The notes under the pieces are model-generated. The model had not been told where the DNA came from. It saw nothing but the letters and a program-made list of their open reading frames with translations, and searched no databases. Shown in pieces: positions 17,983 through 27,593 of a stretch of 41,804 nucleotides of DNA. Within the stretch, counting starts at the first letter, position 1. Each line of letters begins with the position of its first letter. The stretch is from NCBI RefSeq assembly GCF_015207525.1, contig NZ_JADEWR010000013.1, positions 1 to 41,804 on the forward strand. Direction: 5' to 3'. Position numbers and translations under genes: made by a program. This DNA is from Nodosilinea sp. LEGE 06152. Its GTDB lineage: Bacteria; Cyanobacteriota; Cyanobacteriia; Phormidesmidales; Phormidesmidaceae.

Positions 17983-18795
17983 CTACTCCCCGACCTCTGG
18001 CTCCGAACTGCACATGGGCGCAATTCCTAAGGCGTCGCGGCTGCTGGTCATGACCTCTACTGTGCGCTTGAGTTTGGCCTCTAAAAATCGCTTGTGATCG
18101 AGCAGCTGGCGCAGCTTTTGGTGGCGAGCGATCGCCAGACTAATTGTAGACAACTGCTCTGGCGGGCAGGGAAAGTGCTGCACCCGACCGTCAGAATCGA
18201 GGTTGCACAGTCGATAGCCAGGGCGACCCACGGCATGGCCAGGGGCGGCGGGCGGGGCGGGCGATTCTAGCGACTGGCACAGGCGATCGACATAGCCCGA
18301 GAGATCTTGGGGGTCGCCGTGGCGCAGCAGCGCTGAATCGATCGCCGTCGCAGTCCCCGACTGGTCGTCGACAGTTTCGAGCCAGCCATCGACAATCGGC
18401 CCTTCCATGTAGAGCGCCTGAATGCGCTGCACGGTTTGTTTCAGGTCTTGATGCCACGCTTCGACGGCCATTTGAATATCCTGCAGCACTTTGACCGCCA
18501 GGGCAGGGTTGGCATCGTGGCGGTGGCGGCTAAAGGTCGGGCGTTTGCGGCGAGGCAGCAGGGGCAGGTGCGAAGGCTGCGCCTGGACGGGAAACGGAGC
18601 CAGATGAGCCGGAGAACCAGACGGTGGAGAACTGTCGGTGGGGCTGGGGTCAGGCTGGGGGTTGCCTGCGCTGGTGCCGCTTTCTGCACCGCCAATCGTA
18701 AACGACACGGGGCGACGGGGGGGGCGCGCCTCTGGAGGGTTAGCCGCAGGCGGCGATACGGGAGGCAGGGCTATGAAGTTAGAGGAGTTGTCCAT
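17983..18795 (-). CDS. Pro-rich protein of unknown function
   Basis: 270 residues. The first 85 residues are low-complexity (Pro, Ser, Ala). The remainder looks folded: VKVLQDIQMAVEAWHQDLKQ, VQRIQALYMEGPIVDGWLE and, towards the end, LRQLLDHKRFLEAKLKRTVE. The ordered part is mainly helical, and similar cyanobacterial proteins exist, as I recall, without known function. There is no signal peptide and no membrane segment. Start ATG 18795. Confidence 0.7.
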   Translation of the reverse strand: MDNSSNFIALPPVSPPAANPPEARPPRRPVSFTIGGAESGTSAGNPQPDPSPTDSSPPSGSPAHLAPFPVQAQPSHLPLLPRRKRPTFSRHRHDANPALAVKVLQDIQMAVEAWHQDLKQTVQRIQALYMEGPIVDGWLETVDDQSGTATAIDSALLRHGDPQDLSGYVDRLCQSLESPAPPAAPGHAVGRPGYRLCNLDSDGRVQHFPCPPEQLSTISLAIARHQKLRQLLDHKRFLEAKLKRTVEVMTSSRDALGIAPMCSSEPEVGE

Positions 18796-19223
18796 GGTAT
18801 CGAGGAGGCTGGGCCAGGTAGCTGAATGAGGGTAGAGGCTAACCTTGAGGATGGCAACCTCCTGGGCTGAGCCAGGTACAGAACTTGAGGAAGCACCATC
18901 TGCCTCAATTTATACCTGAATAGTTGAGTTTTAGCCTAATTTAATGGAACTAGTGGAACTGATCCTTTAGTTGAAACAGCACCCTGGCTCTTTTCGCCTC
19001 CGGCTGAACCGAAAATTTGTTGCTGCAGCTCCTGGGTAATTGAGCCTAAAAAAGCCAAAGATTAGGGTTGAGTAAGTCCACAGTTTTTAGTTTAGGAGGT
19101 GTCCTACACCGGGGACAGCGGAGACAGCCATCCCAATTGATTAAATGGCTTGCTCTTAATTAAGGCTACGGAAATTAAGGCTACGGACAAGGACAGTTTT
19201 TCCAAAAAATAGACTGAGCCAAT
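18796..19223. other. Intergenic region with a 15-nt tandem duplication
   Basis: No credible ORF. It is AT-richer than the flanks, as expected upstream of the gene at 18795. AATTAAGGCTACGGA is duplicated perfectly at 19158-19172 and 19173-19187, downstream of murD. No T-run hairpin was found after murD. Confidence 0.6.
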
Positions 19224-20567
19224 CTACTGAAACCGCTGACAAAGCTGGCGAAAGTGCTCCCCCCGCTGCTCAAAGTTAGGGTATTGATCAAAGCTGGCGC
19301 ATGCGGGGGAAAGCAGCACCACAGGGGCCACTAGAGAGGTTGCCACCGCCGCCCCTCGCTCCACGGCCCGCTCCATGGTCTCGACAATTTCGTAATGGCT
19401 GTACCCGACGGCCTCCAGCCGCTGGGCAAACTGAGGCGCAGCATCGCCAATTAGCAGGACGGTGGCAGCTCGCGCCCGAATGCTGGCTAGCCAGGCGCTG
19501 TCGTCGCCTTCCTTGGCTTCACCGCCAGCGATTAGCACAGCGGGGGTGGAGACCGATCGCAGCCCCACCTCGGCGGCATCGTAGTTGGTCGCTTTGGAGT
19601 CGTTGATGAAGTCGATGCCCTGCCAGGTGCAGATGTGCTCTAGCCGGTGGGGCACGCCGGGAAAGTTGGCCACTCCGATTGCGATCGCCTCAGCATCTAG
19701 CTCCGCCAGGCAGGCTGCTGTGACCGCCAGCAGCAGGTTTTGCTGGTTGTGGTCGCCCACCATGCGCAGGGCATCGGCCCGCACAATGGGGATGGCTTCA
19801 AACTTGACCCAGCCGTCGTCGATGTAGGCACAGGGCCGGAGCGGGGCGATCGCCCGCTTGCCGCCCACGCTCGTCCAGTAGGCGTCGGGAAAGTCTTGCG
19901 GCAGATGCTGGCGCAGGTAGGGATCGTCGCCATTGAAGACCGCCAGCTCTGAGCGGTGCATCAGCGATGCCTTGATCTGGGCGTAGTTTGTGACCGTGCC
20001 GTGCCGCTGCAGGTGGTCGGGGGTCAGCGTGGTCCAAAGACCAATTTGGGGCGATAGGGTGGTAGACGCCTCGATTTGATAGCTGCTCAGCTCTGCAATT
20101 ACCCAATCGGGCACCGTGGGCTCTAGGGCCAGCTCGCAGGCGGCGTAGCCAATGTTGCCGCAGGCGATCGCGTTTAGCCCAGCAGCCTGAAAAATAGCGG
20201 CGGTGAGAGCCGTAGTAGTAGTTTTGCCGTTGGTGCCGGTGATGCCCACCCAGGGCCTATCCTGCAAAAAGCGCCAGGCCAGCTCGGTTTCGCCAATTAC
20301 CTCCAGGCCGTTCTCGCGGGCGGCCACCAGAGCCGGGCTATCCCACGGCACGCCGGGGCTGACCACCAGCAGGTTGGTCCGGCTGTCGGGCACAAAGCTG
20401 TAGTCGAGCAGCACGGTAATGCCGTCCTGGCGCAGGCTCTCCTGCTGGGTAACCAGGGCCGGGCTAGAGCCGCGATCGCTCAGCACCACCTGCCAGCCAT
20501 CGCGGTGCAGCAGCCGCGCCGCCGCCACCCCCGACTTACCCAGACCAATTACATGGGCGTTTTTCAT
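19224..20567 (-). CDS. murD: UDP-N-acetylmuramoyl-L-alanine--D-glutamate ligase
   Basis: 447 residues from ATG 20567 ([20 protein letters not shown]). A Rossmann N-terminal domain binds the UDP moiety, the ATP P-loop is [12 protein letters not shown] (108-119), and [17 protein letters not shown] is in the C-terminal part. It adds D-glutamate to UDP-MurNAc-L-Ala in the cytoplasmic stage of peptidoglycan synthesis. It follows glyS with a 7-bp gap and is probably cotranscribed. That pairing has no obvious biochemical logic beyond growth coupling. Confidence 0.96.
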   Translation of the reverse strand: MKNAHVIGLGKSGVAAARLLHRDGWQVVLSDRGSSPALVTQQESLRQDGITVLLDYSFVPDSRTNLLVVSPGVPWDSPALVAARENGLEVIGETELAWRFLQDRPWVGITGTNGKTTTTALTAAIFQAAGLNAIACGNIGYAACELALEPTVPDWVIAELSSYQIEASTTLSPQIGLWTTLTPDHLQRHGTVTNYAQIKASLMHRSELAVFNGDDPYLRQHLPQDFPDAYWTSVGGKRAIAPLRPCAYIDDGWVKFEAIPIVRADALRMVGDHNQQNLLLAVTAACLAELDAEAIAIGVANFPGVPHRLEHICTWQGIDFINDSKATNYDAAEVGLRSVSTPAVLIAGGEAKEGDDSAWLASIRARAATVLLIGDAAPQFAQRLEAVGYSHYEIVETMERAVERGAAVATSLVAPVVLLSPACASFDQYPNFEQRGEHFRQLCQRFQ

Positions 20568-20574
20568 GGCATCG

Positions 20575-22710
20575 CTATCCCTTGACGATCGCCCCAAAAT
20601 CGCCCAGCACCAGGGCGTGGTTGCGCAGCAGGCCCAGCAGGTTAAGCCGGTTCTGCCGCACCGTCGGGTCGTCGGCCATCACCAGCACGCTATCGGGGCC
20701 GTCGAAGAAGCCGCTGACCACTGGCGCAACCTGCTCTAGGCCAGCGACGAGCTGGTCATAGTCGCGGCTGGCCTGGGCCGCCTGGGTTTGGGGCACCAGG
20801 GTTTTGAGCGCCGCCAAAAAGGCCTGCTCCGACTGGGCCTCCAGAGCAGAAACATCAATCACGCCGTCGGGGTCAATCACCTGGGTATCGAGGGTGCCCT
20901 GGGCGGCCAGACGAGTGGCCCGGTTCACGGTTTCGTAGACTTTGTCCATGCGACCGCTGCGACGCATCTCCTGCAAAAACAGCGCCCGATCTTTGACATC
21001 TAGCGGATCGGCCAGGGCGCGATCGCTTATCACCGCATTTACCAGGTCGTAGTCGATGCCCTGCTCGTCTTGCAGTAGGGTCTGCACCCGCTGCAAGAAA
21101 AAGTCGTGGAGCTGGGTGCGCAGCGCATCGGGGGCGTTGATTGCCAGGGTTGGATCTTGAGCAAAGTCCTGCACTACAGTATCCAGCAGTTTCGCCAGAT
21201 TCAGGGGCAGCCCAGCCGCCCAGATAATATTCAGTACCGCGTTAGCCGCCCGCCGGAGGGCAAAGGGGTCAGACGAGCCGGTGGGCAGCTGGCCGGTGCT
21301 AAAAATGCCCACCAGCGTATCGAGGCGATCGGCAATGCCCACTACCTGACCCACCAGGGTTTGGGGCAGGCTGTCTTGGGCACCGCGCGGCAGGTAGTGC
21401 TCAAAAATGGCGGTGGCCACCGCCTCGGGTTCGCCGCTGTGAAGGGCGTACTTTTGCCCCATCACACCCTGTAGTTCAGGAAACTCGCCCACCATCTGGG
21501 TGACCAGATCGGCCTTGCATAGGTAGGCGGCACGACGAATGTGCTGGCGCGGCTGTGCCCCCAAATTGAGCTGGTCGCACACATGGTCGGCCACAGCACC
21601 AATGCGCTTCACCTTGGCGGCCATCGAACCCAGCTGTTCTTCAAAGGTGACGGTTTCGAGCTTGGCGACAAAGGCATCGAGGGGCTGGGCGCGATCGGCA
21701 TCGAAGAAAAACTTGCCGTCGGAAAGGCGAGCGCGAATTACCCGAGCGTTGCCCTCAGCAATAATGGCGTCTTTGCTGGGATCACCGTTAGAGATGGTGA
21801 CGAAGTAGGGCATCAGCGCCAGGCCATCGCTAGCTTGCTTGAGCGGAAAGTAGCGCTGGTGGCTTTCCATTTCGATGATGGCGACCTCGGGCGGCAGCTC
21901 CAGAAACTCAGCATCGAACTTGCCCACCACCGCCGTCGGCCACTCCACCAGATTGGTGACCTCATCCAGCAGGGCCGCAGAAATCATCGGTACGGCTTCG
22001 ACCGATTTGGCCGCCGTTTCCACCTGGCGCTCGATCAGCAGCCGGCGGGCGGCGGGGTCAATTTCAACGCGGGCGTTGCGCAGGGCTTCGACATAGTCTT
22101 GGGCGCGACGCAGGGGCACAGGCGCGGGATGCAGCACCCGATGGCCCTGGGAAATGCGATCACTCACACACACCATCGACCCATTTTCTAGGGTGATGGG
22201 CAGAACGTCGCCATCCATGAGCGCTACCAGCCAGCGGATCGGGCGCGGAAAGCGCAGATCGCCATCGCCCCAGCGCATAAACCGCTTGCCCTCCAGGCCC
22301 AAAATCCACTGAGGAATCAGCTCGCTCAAAATGTCAGTGGCGGGCCGCCCTGGAATCGCCTGATTTACAAAGACAAAGGCTCCTTTGTCGGTGTCGCGCA
22401 CCTCCAGGGACGCCACATCCACCCCTCTAGATTTAGCAAAACCGAGGGCCGCCTGGGTGGGTTCACCGGCTTTGAAGGCCGCCTGGGCTGGGGGGCCTTT
22501 TACCTCTTCGGTGCGATCGGGCTGGCGAGGGGGCAGCCCATCGAGCACCAGCGCCAAGCGGCGAGGCGTACCGTAAAAACGCACCGACTCTGGGGCCAGG
22601 GCCAGCTCAGCCAGCTCAGCTGGGATGCGAGTTTGCCACTGGTGGAGGGCATCGCTAACAAAACTGGCGGGCAGTTCTTCAGTGCCAACTTCCAGTAAAA
22701 ATGTCGCCAT
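20575..22710 (-). CDS. glyS: Glycyl-tRNA synthetase beta subunit
   Basis: 711 residues from ATG 22710. The N-terminus [18 protein letters not shown] is the GlyS hallmark, with [20 protein letters not shown] and [11 protein letters not shown] further in, and an anticodon-binding-like C-terminal region. It works with the separate alpha subunit (GlyQ, not in this window) in the alpha2beta2 bacterial enzyme that charges tRNA-Gly. A frame extension upstream to 22764 does not match the family. First gene of the glyS-murD unit. Confidence 0.96.
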   Translation of the reverse strand: MATFLLEVGTEELPASFVSDALHQWQTRIPAELAELALAPESVRFYGTPRRLALVLDGLPPRQPDRTEEVKGPPAQAAFKAGEPTQAALGFAKSRGVDVASLEVRDTDKGAFVFVNQAIPGRPATDILSELIPQWILGLEGKRFMRWGDGDLRFPRPIRWLVALMDGDVLPITLENGSMVCVSDRISQGHRVLHPAPVPLRRAQDYVEALRNARVEIDPAARRLLIERQVETAAKSVEAVPMISAALLDEVTNLVEWPTAVVGKFDAEFLELPPEVAIIEMESHQRYFPLKQASDGLALMPYFVTISNGDPSKDAIIAEGNARVIRARLSDGKFFFDADRAQPLDAFVAKLETVTFEEQLGSMAAKVKRIGAVADHVCDQLNLGAQPRQHIRRAAYLCKADLVTQMVGEFPELQGVMGQKYALHSGEPEAVATAIFEHYLPRGAQDSLPQTLVGQVVGIADRLDTLVGIFSTGQLPTGSSDPFALRRAANAVLNIIWAAGLPLNLAKLLDTVVQDFAQDPTLAINAPDALRTQLHDFFLQRVQTLLQDEQGIDYDLVNAVISDRALADPLDVKDRALFLQEMRRSGRMDKVYETVNRATRLAAQGTLDTQVIDPDGVIDVSALEAQSEQAFLAALKTLVPQTQAAQASRDYDQLVAGLEQVAPVVSGFFDGPDSVLVMADDPTVRQNRLNLLGLLRNHALVLGDFGAIVKG

Positions 22711-22845
22711 AGAAAGAGATATAGGTTGTGTCGTGCACGCCCCCTTAGGGGCCGTTCTTTGCAAATTGCAGCGGAGAATCTACCGTAGCTAGTCGAGACA
22801 ATCATCTCGACGCTACTGCCCCGCATTTTTAGCCTCCCTAGTCTA

Positions 22846-24075
22846 TCAAGCTTTTCGCCCTGGGCCGACGTATTGATAGGTGGTCAAGTAGCCATGACCT
22901 TTGACCAAGACCTGGCCCGCCTCTTCAAAGGCGTAGCGGTGCTTAAGGCGCTCGTAGGTGGCCTCGGTAATTTGAATTTTGCCCGGCATCCCCTGGGCCT
23001 CCATGCGGCTGGCGATATTGACCGCATCGCCCCAGAGGTCGTAGCTAAACTTTTTAATGCCAATTACCCCAGCCACCACCGGCCCGGTGTTGATGCCAAT
23101 GCGCAGCTGAAATTCCTGGTCGTCGTTGCGGGTGATGTGGGTGGCGGCCTCTTGCATGGCCAGGGCCATTTCCATAATGGTTTCGGCGTGGTCAAGGCGG
23201 GGCAGCGGCAGTCCGCCCACCACCATGTAGGCGTCGCCAATAGTCTTGATTTTTTCAAGCTGGTACTGCTCCGCCAGGCGATCGAAGGCCGAGAAGATTT
23301 GGTTGAGCCAGTTAACCAGCTCCAGCGGGCTGATCTGAGCCGCCAGGGGGGTAAAGTTCACAATGTCGGCAAACAGAATGGTGACATCGTCAAAGCGCTC
23401 CGCTAGCGACCCCTCCAGCTGCTTGAGCTTGTCGACCACGGCCCGGGGCAGAATGTTGAGCAGCAGTTGTTCGGACTTTTGCTGCTCTAGGCGCAGGGCC
23501 TGCTGGGCCTGCTCACGCTCCTGCATCTCTTGCTGAAGCTGCTGGTTCTGGGCCTGAAGCAGCTGAGCCTGTCGCCGTAGCGCCTTTTGCAGGTCGGCTA
23601 GCAGATTGGTGGCGCTGCCCGCCGATACGGCTCGCTGGGCCTGCTGCCTGAGCCGCCGCTGAAGCCGATGGGTCGATACCTGGGCCTTAATGCGGGCGGC
23701 GGCTTCTTCTACCCAGAGCGATTGGTCAATGTAGTCAACGACGCCAAATTCAAAAGCCCGCAGCCGCCGGGCCAGGGCCTGGTCTTGGCCCACAACCGCC
23801 ACGGCTACCTGACGGGTTTGGGGTCGTTTTTTGAGGCGGTGGCACAGCCGCATGGCTGCGGTGTCGAACTGGTCAACGGCCAGCAAAATCAGGTCGGGTG
23901 GGGCGGCCTCGGCGGCGGTAATTGTGTCGTCTTCGCCACTGACCTCGCGCACCTCGTAACCTGCCGCCCGCAGCAGATCTAACAATGCCGACAGCGGCCC
24001 CAGGCTGCTGTCGGCCACGGGAGCCACTAGAATTGCGCCGGAGGTTTGGCCAGAATCTGGCGAAGCATTGGTCAT
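22846..24075 (-). CDS. Class III adenylate cyclase with degenerate receiver domain
   Basis: 409 residues. Residues 13-130 form a receiver-like domain, but the phosphoacceptor position is Ala66 (DLILLAVDQF) and the usual conserved Lys is absent (VVDYIDQS), so normal phosphorylation is unlikely. A long coiled coil (about 135-205) links it to the cyclase domain. That domain has metal ligands Asp237 (FADIVNFT) and Asp281 (IGDAYM), substrate-specifying Lys277 and Asp346 (YDLWGDAVN), and transition-state Asn353 and Arg357. These point to ATP as substrate, hence cAMP. It has no membrane segment. Divergent from the CPBP gene. Confidence 0.92.
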   Translation of the reverse strand: MTNASPDSGQTSGAILVAPVADSSLGPLSALLDLLRAAGYEVREVSGEDDTITAAEAAPPDLILLAVDQFDTAAMRLCHRLKKRPQTRQVAVAVVGQDQALARRLRAFEFGVVDYIDQSLWVEEAAARIKAQVSTHRLQRRLRQQAQRAVSAGSATNLLADLQKALRRQAQLLQAQNQQLQQEMQEREQAQQALRLEQQKSEQLLLNILPRAVVDKLKQLEGSLAERFDDVTILFADIVNFTPLAAQISPLELVNWLNQIFSAFDRLAEQYQLEKIKTIGDAYMVVGGLPLPRLDHAETIMEMALAMQEAATHITRNDDQEFQLRIGINTGPVVAGVIGIKKFSYDLWGDAVNIASRMEAQGMPGKIQITEATYERLKHRYAFEEAGQVLVKGHGYLTTYQYVGPGRKA

Positions 24076-24389
24076 GGAACCCTGGAGCAGAGATGACAGC
24101 CCCCGTCACTGTAGGCGCTGGCCCGGAGGCACAGAACAGTCGCCCTTGATAACACCCGATGATCACCCTGTAGCGGAGGCAGGTGGCCTGCGGCCCGGCT
24201 GTGGGTCTAAGCGTTGCCTCCGTCGCCCCTAGTGGAGCAGCGTGCCTCAGTTATAGCGCCCCCTCAACCATTCATGATTGAATCGATCAAAACAGGGCGA
24301 TTCCCCGTAGGGAACGCTGCGCGATCGCATTAATCAGTAGCATAGATTCTGGCGGCTCTTTTCAGCGATTTGCAGGCAGGCTTAGACCT
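24076..24389. promoter_or_regulatory. Divergent promoter region with short inverted repeats
   Basis: No ORF. CGGAGGCA (24174-24181) pairs with TGCCTCCG (24215-24222), and ATTCA-TGAT-TGAAT lies at 24270-24283. TTCCC-CGTA-GGGAA at 24301-24314 belongs to a GCGATTCCC-type repeat that ends in a HIP1 site. These may be promoter-proximal structures for the divergent cyclase and CPBP genes. Confidence 0.45.
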
Positions 24390-25286
24390 ATGGCAGGGTG
24401 TGAAAATCCGTTTTTGGCGCTCAAGGCCAGGCAGGTCGTCGTGATGTTTGTCATGATTTCTGCTGGTCTGGCCCTGGTGTTTAGCACCCTAGGGACGTTA
24501 GAGCTGCTGCCCCTGCGGGGGGACGACCCCATTTTGGCCCCCATTCTCTACAGCCTGATTTTTGTGGGCCTGTGTGGGGCGATTTTGTTAGCCACCAGGC
24601 GATTGCCCCTGCGGCTGGCGGCGCTGCTGGGGCCAGTGCCCAGACACCTGGCCTGGGTACAGCTGCTGTGGCTGGTAGTCGGCGTGTTTTTGTTTTCGCT
24701 GGGGGCGTTTCAGGTCTCGTACCTGGGGTTGTCGCTGGTGGCACCGGGGCTGGTCGAGACAACTCTGAGCCAGTCGCTGCTGTTATCTTCTGACCAGGCG
24801 ACGGCTCCTGGTCTCTACAACGCGCTCATGCTGTTTTCGGTGGTGGTGGTGGCCCCAATTACCGAAGAATTTATCTTTCGCGGCGTGCTGCTGCACCGCT
24901 GGGGCGTCAAGTGGGGGGTACGCCCGGCCATTGTGCTGACCTCGGTGCTATTTGGGGTGCTGCACTCTAACTTGATTGGGCTGTTTGTCTTTGGGGTGGT
25001 GATGTCGCTGCTGTACCTGAGCACGCGATCGCTGTTGGTGCCGATGGCAGCCCACGCCATCAACAATGCGATCGCCTCAGGAGTAGACTTTTTGGCCACT
25101 CAGCCCACCGCCAATGCCATCGATACCCTGGCCGAATTTCAGGCCAGCTGGTGGCTGGGGGTGTTGTGTTTGCTGGTGTCGGCCCCCTGGGTGCTGCGCT
25201 ATGTGGCCTACCACTGGCCCGAGCCCCAGGCTCCGCTACCCTACTTCAGCAACCAGGGCCTCAATCACGGCCGGGCACAGGTTTGA
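24390..25286 (+). CDS. CPBP family intramembrane glutamic endopeptidase
   Basis: 298 residues with about seven hydrophobic helices. The CPBP (Abi) motifs are present: EE-x3-R at Glu159, Glu160 and Arg164 (TEEFIFRG), a His in FGVLHSN (His192), and H-x3-N in AHAINNAI (His222, Asn226). These form the intramembrane catalytic site of Rce1-like proteases. Bacterial members act on membrane or peptide substrates that are rarely known. ATG 24390 lies just before a hydrophobic N-terminus. Confidence 0.9.
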   Translation: MAGCENPFLALKARQVVVMFVMISAGLALVFSTLGTLELLPLRGDDPILAPILYSLIFVGLCGAILLATRRLPLRLAALLGPVPRHLAWVQLLWLVVGVFLFSLGAFQVSYLGLSLVAPGLVETTLSQSLLLSSDQATAPGLYNALMLFSVVVVAPITEEFIFRGVLLHRWGVKWGVRPAIVLTSVLFGVLHSNLIGLFVFGVVMSLLYLSTRSLLVPMAAHAINNAIASGVDFLATQPTANAIDTLAEFQASWWLGVLCLLVSAPWVLRYVAYHWPEPQAPLPYFSNQGLNHGRAQV

Positions 25287-25505
25287 ACCAGACGGCCATC
25301 CCTAGCCTGAGTAATCCCACCGAATCTAATTCAGCGAATGGGCGAGAAAGTTAGCCGGGTTCCGTAATTCCCTCGACGCCGTCAGGCCCTAAAGCGAAGA
25401 GAATAAATTTAATTCTGAAGAACGCAGCAGGTCAGTTCGGCGGCTCACTTGGGGGCATTTGAACCTGAGAGCTGGTCTGCTTGAAATGCGTCCTTACAGG
25501 TAAAT

Positions 25506-25551
25506 GTGTCTGATCCCAGGGGGCTTTCAGGGGTCAGACACTTTTATTTTT
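25506..25551 (+). terminator. Rho-independent terminator without an adjacent gene
   Basis: GTGTCTGATCCC (25506-25517) pairs with 25530-25541 over 12 bp with one T-G pair and a 12-nt loop, then TTTTATTTTT. It lies 220 bp after the CPBP stop, farther than expected for that gene. It may end a read-through transcript or a separate small RNA. Confidence 0.75.
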
Positions 25552-25718
25552 AGGGTGGCTCATGGCTATGAATCACCCGGTTGTGTGGTCCCGCAGCAAG
25601 GTCCTTCTCCCCTGGGAGGAGGACTTTGTCGATCTGGGGCATACCAGTGCAGCGAAACGTTGGGCTGCTGCGATCGCAATCTTGTACTGAATCTGCCTTA
25701 GCTGCCCCCGGTTGGGGT

Positions 25719-25746
25719 GGGCAAACACCGTTTGCCCCTACGCAAG
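25719..25746. repeat. GGGCAAAC palindrome with CTAC flank
   Basis: GGGCAAAC-ACC-GTTTGCCC followed by CTACGCAAG. The related copy at 35493-35520 has GGGCAAAT-GCC-ATTTGCCC followed by CTACCCAAG, so the innermost pair is C-G here and T-A there. A dispersed cyanobacterial palindromic repeat. Confidence 0.75.
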
Positions 25747-25979
25747 CCACCTGCTCTTTAAGTCAGGGTTACGCGGTTCGGATTAGCTCTAAATACTAGC
25801 GATTCCCTTCGACTCCGCTCGGGGAACGGCTATGGTTGTTTTGCTTGTTGCGGGTGCTGCGCTAGCGACATGGACGATTGGTATTTGGCAACGTTGATGG
25901 CACAGGGATTGTAGCCAGAATGAGTGACACGCCCTAAAGTGGGCTATGGAAAACCCCGCCCCCTGCCTGGAGTCTGCCG

Positions 25980-27452
25980 TTGCCTAAGCTGAACCGCGCC
26001 CAGCCGCCCCTGGGCTTTATCCCTCCCCGCTACAAACCTTGGGTGGTGCAGGGCTGCTATATTGTGCTGCCCCTGATGCTGCGACTGCGGCTGCGGCCCT
26101 GGCTGCCAGCGGGTATTTGGCCGGTGACCTGCCACAACCCCGAGGTATTGGCGGAGTGTTTTCGCCAGTTTCAAACGGGCAAAATTCGGCTGCTGCTGGC
26201 CTTTCGCCACAGTCAGGTCGACGACCCCATCTGCTTGTCATACCTGTTTTCGCGGCTGGTGCCTCGGGCCGCACGCCAAAAGGGCTTTCGCCTCAAGCGC
26301 CCGCTGCACAGTTTTTTTATGTATGACCGGGGTATGCCGCTGTGGGCCGGGCGGTGGCTGGGCTGGTTTTTTGCGGCGATCGGGGGCATTCCGGTGCACC
26401 GGGGCCGCAGGCTCGACCTCAAGGCGCTGAAGGCAGTGCGCGAGCAGATTATGACCGCCCCGCTGCCGGTCACCATTGCTCCCGAGGGCGCAACCAACGG
26501 CCACGGTGAAGTAATCAGCGATCTGGAGCCGGGTACGGCGCAGCTGGCCTTTTGGGCGGTCGAAGATCTGCAAAAAGCAGAACGGCCTGAGCAGGTGCTG
26601 TTGCTGCCGGTGGGTCTGCGCTATATCTACCCTCGCCCCGATTGGGCCGCCCTCAACCGGCTGCTGTCTCAGCTAGAGGCCGACTGCGGCCTGCCGGTAC
26701 AGTCGTTCAGCGACCCAGCGGGGACGGCCGCCGAGGCCTACTATCCTCGCCTGCTGGGGCTGGGGCAGCACCTGCTAACCCGCCTGGAAGGGTTCTACCA
26801 AAGGTTCTATGGGTTAACGCCAACCGAATTTGAGGCCGTTAATTCAGACCCGTCCAACCCAGGCTCGTCCAACCTAGGCCCGTCCAACCCAGATCCGGTC
26901 GGTGAGCTGGGCCAGCGGTTAAGCCATCTTTTGAACGGGGCTTTGGCAGTGGGAGAACGGTTTTTTGCCCTCCCCAGCACCGGCACGCTGGTGACTCGCT
27001 GCCGTCGTCTAGAAGAAGCGGGGTGGAGCTATATCTATCGCGAAGACATTAACGATCTGGGTCAGCTTTCGCCCTTCGATCGCGGTCTGGCCGATTGGAT
27101 CGCCGCCGCTGCGACCCTACAGATGCAGCACATGCGCCTGGCGGAGAGCTTTGTGGCGGTGTCGGGCCACTACGTGAAAGACAAGCCCAGCTTTGAGCGC
27201 TTTGCCGAAACCACCCTGATTCTCTTTGACCTAGTGGAGCGGGTGAAGGGGACACGGGTGCCCAAACGTCCCCAGTTGGGGACACGCCAGGCAGTAATTA
27301 GCCTGGGAGAGCCGATGAATATCAGCGATCGCTGGCCCGACTATGCCCAGTCGCGGCGATCGGCGAAGGCGGCGGTAGAAGGACTGACTAAGGATATTCA
27401 GGCCGCGCTGGAGGAGCTGATTGCAGTCGCCGAGGGAACGTTGACGCCGTGA
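25980..27452 (+). CDS. PlsC-type glycerolipid acyltransferase family protein
   Basis: 490 residues from TTG 25980, with GGAG eight bases upstream. Acyltransferase motif I is FRHSQVDDP (His77-x4-Asp82), motif II includes GGIPVHRGRR, and motif III is IAPEGATNGHG. These mark 1-acylglycerol-3-phosphate acyltransferase-like enzymes. The chain is about twice the usual PlsC length, with a C-terminal helical extension of unknown role. Between the two parts is a Ser-Asn-Pro-rich stretch encoded by a 15-nt tandem repeat (about 26850-26898). Membrane-associated lipid acylation is likely; acceptor and donor are unknown. Confidence 0.85.
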   Translation: MPKLNRAQPPLGFIPPRYKPWVVQGCYIVLPLMLRLRLRPWLPAGIWPVTCHNPEVLAECFRQFQTGKIRLLLAFRHSQVDDPICLSYLFSRLVPRAARQKGFRLKRPLHSFFMYDRGMPLWAGRWLGWFFAAIGGIPVHRGRRLDLKALKAVREQIMTAPLPVTIAPEGATNGHGEVISDLEPGTAQLAFWAVEDLQKAERPEQVLLLPVGLRYIYPRPDWAALNRLLSQLEADCGLPVQSFSDPAGTAAEAYYPRLLGLGQHLLTRLEGFYQRFYGLTPTEFEAVNSDPSNPGSSNLGPSNPDPVGELGQRLSHLLNGALAVGERFFALPSTGTLVTRCRRLEEAGWSYIYREDINDLGQLSPFDRGLADWIAAAATLQMQHMRLAESFVAVSGHYVKDKPSFERFAETTLILFDLVERVKGTRVPKRPQLGTRQAVISLGEPMNISDRWPDYAQSRRSAKAAVEGLTKDIQAALEELIAVAEGTLTP

Positions 27453-27593
27453 TTTGCCCTCAACCCGGAGTCCATCATTGGACTCAAATGGAGCTGCTGG
27501 GTCTTTGGAACCCGATCGCCGAGATGAACCGTGGTTGAAACCAATGCGCTGTAATCAGTCATTAGCTGGGGTGGACCTGCCTTGACCGCAACA

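Larger units (their letters stand above)
25287..25979. other. 693-bp spacer with a terminator and several palindromic repeats
   Basis: I see no convincing ORF here. The region holds, in order, a possible small-RNA segment (about 25340-25505), a strong terminator (25506-25551), a GGGCAAA-type palindrome (25719-25737) and a GCGATTCCC-type repeat (25799-25826). A 65-residue frame from 25504 starts inside the terminator and is not protein-like. Confidence 0.6.
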
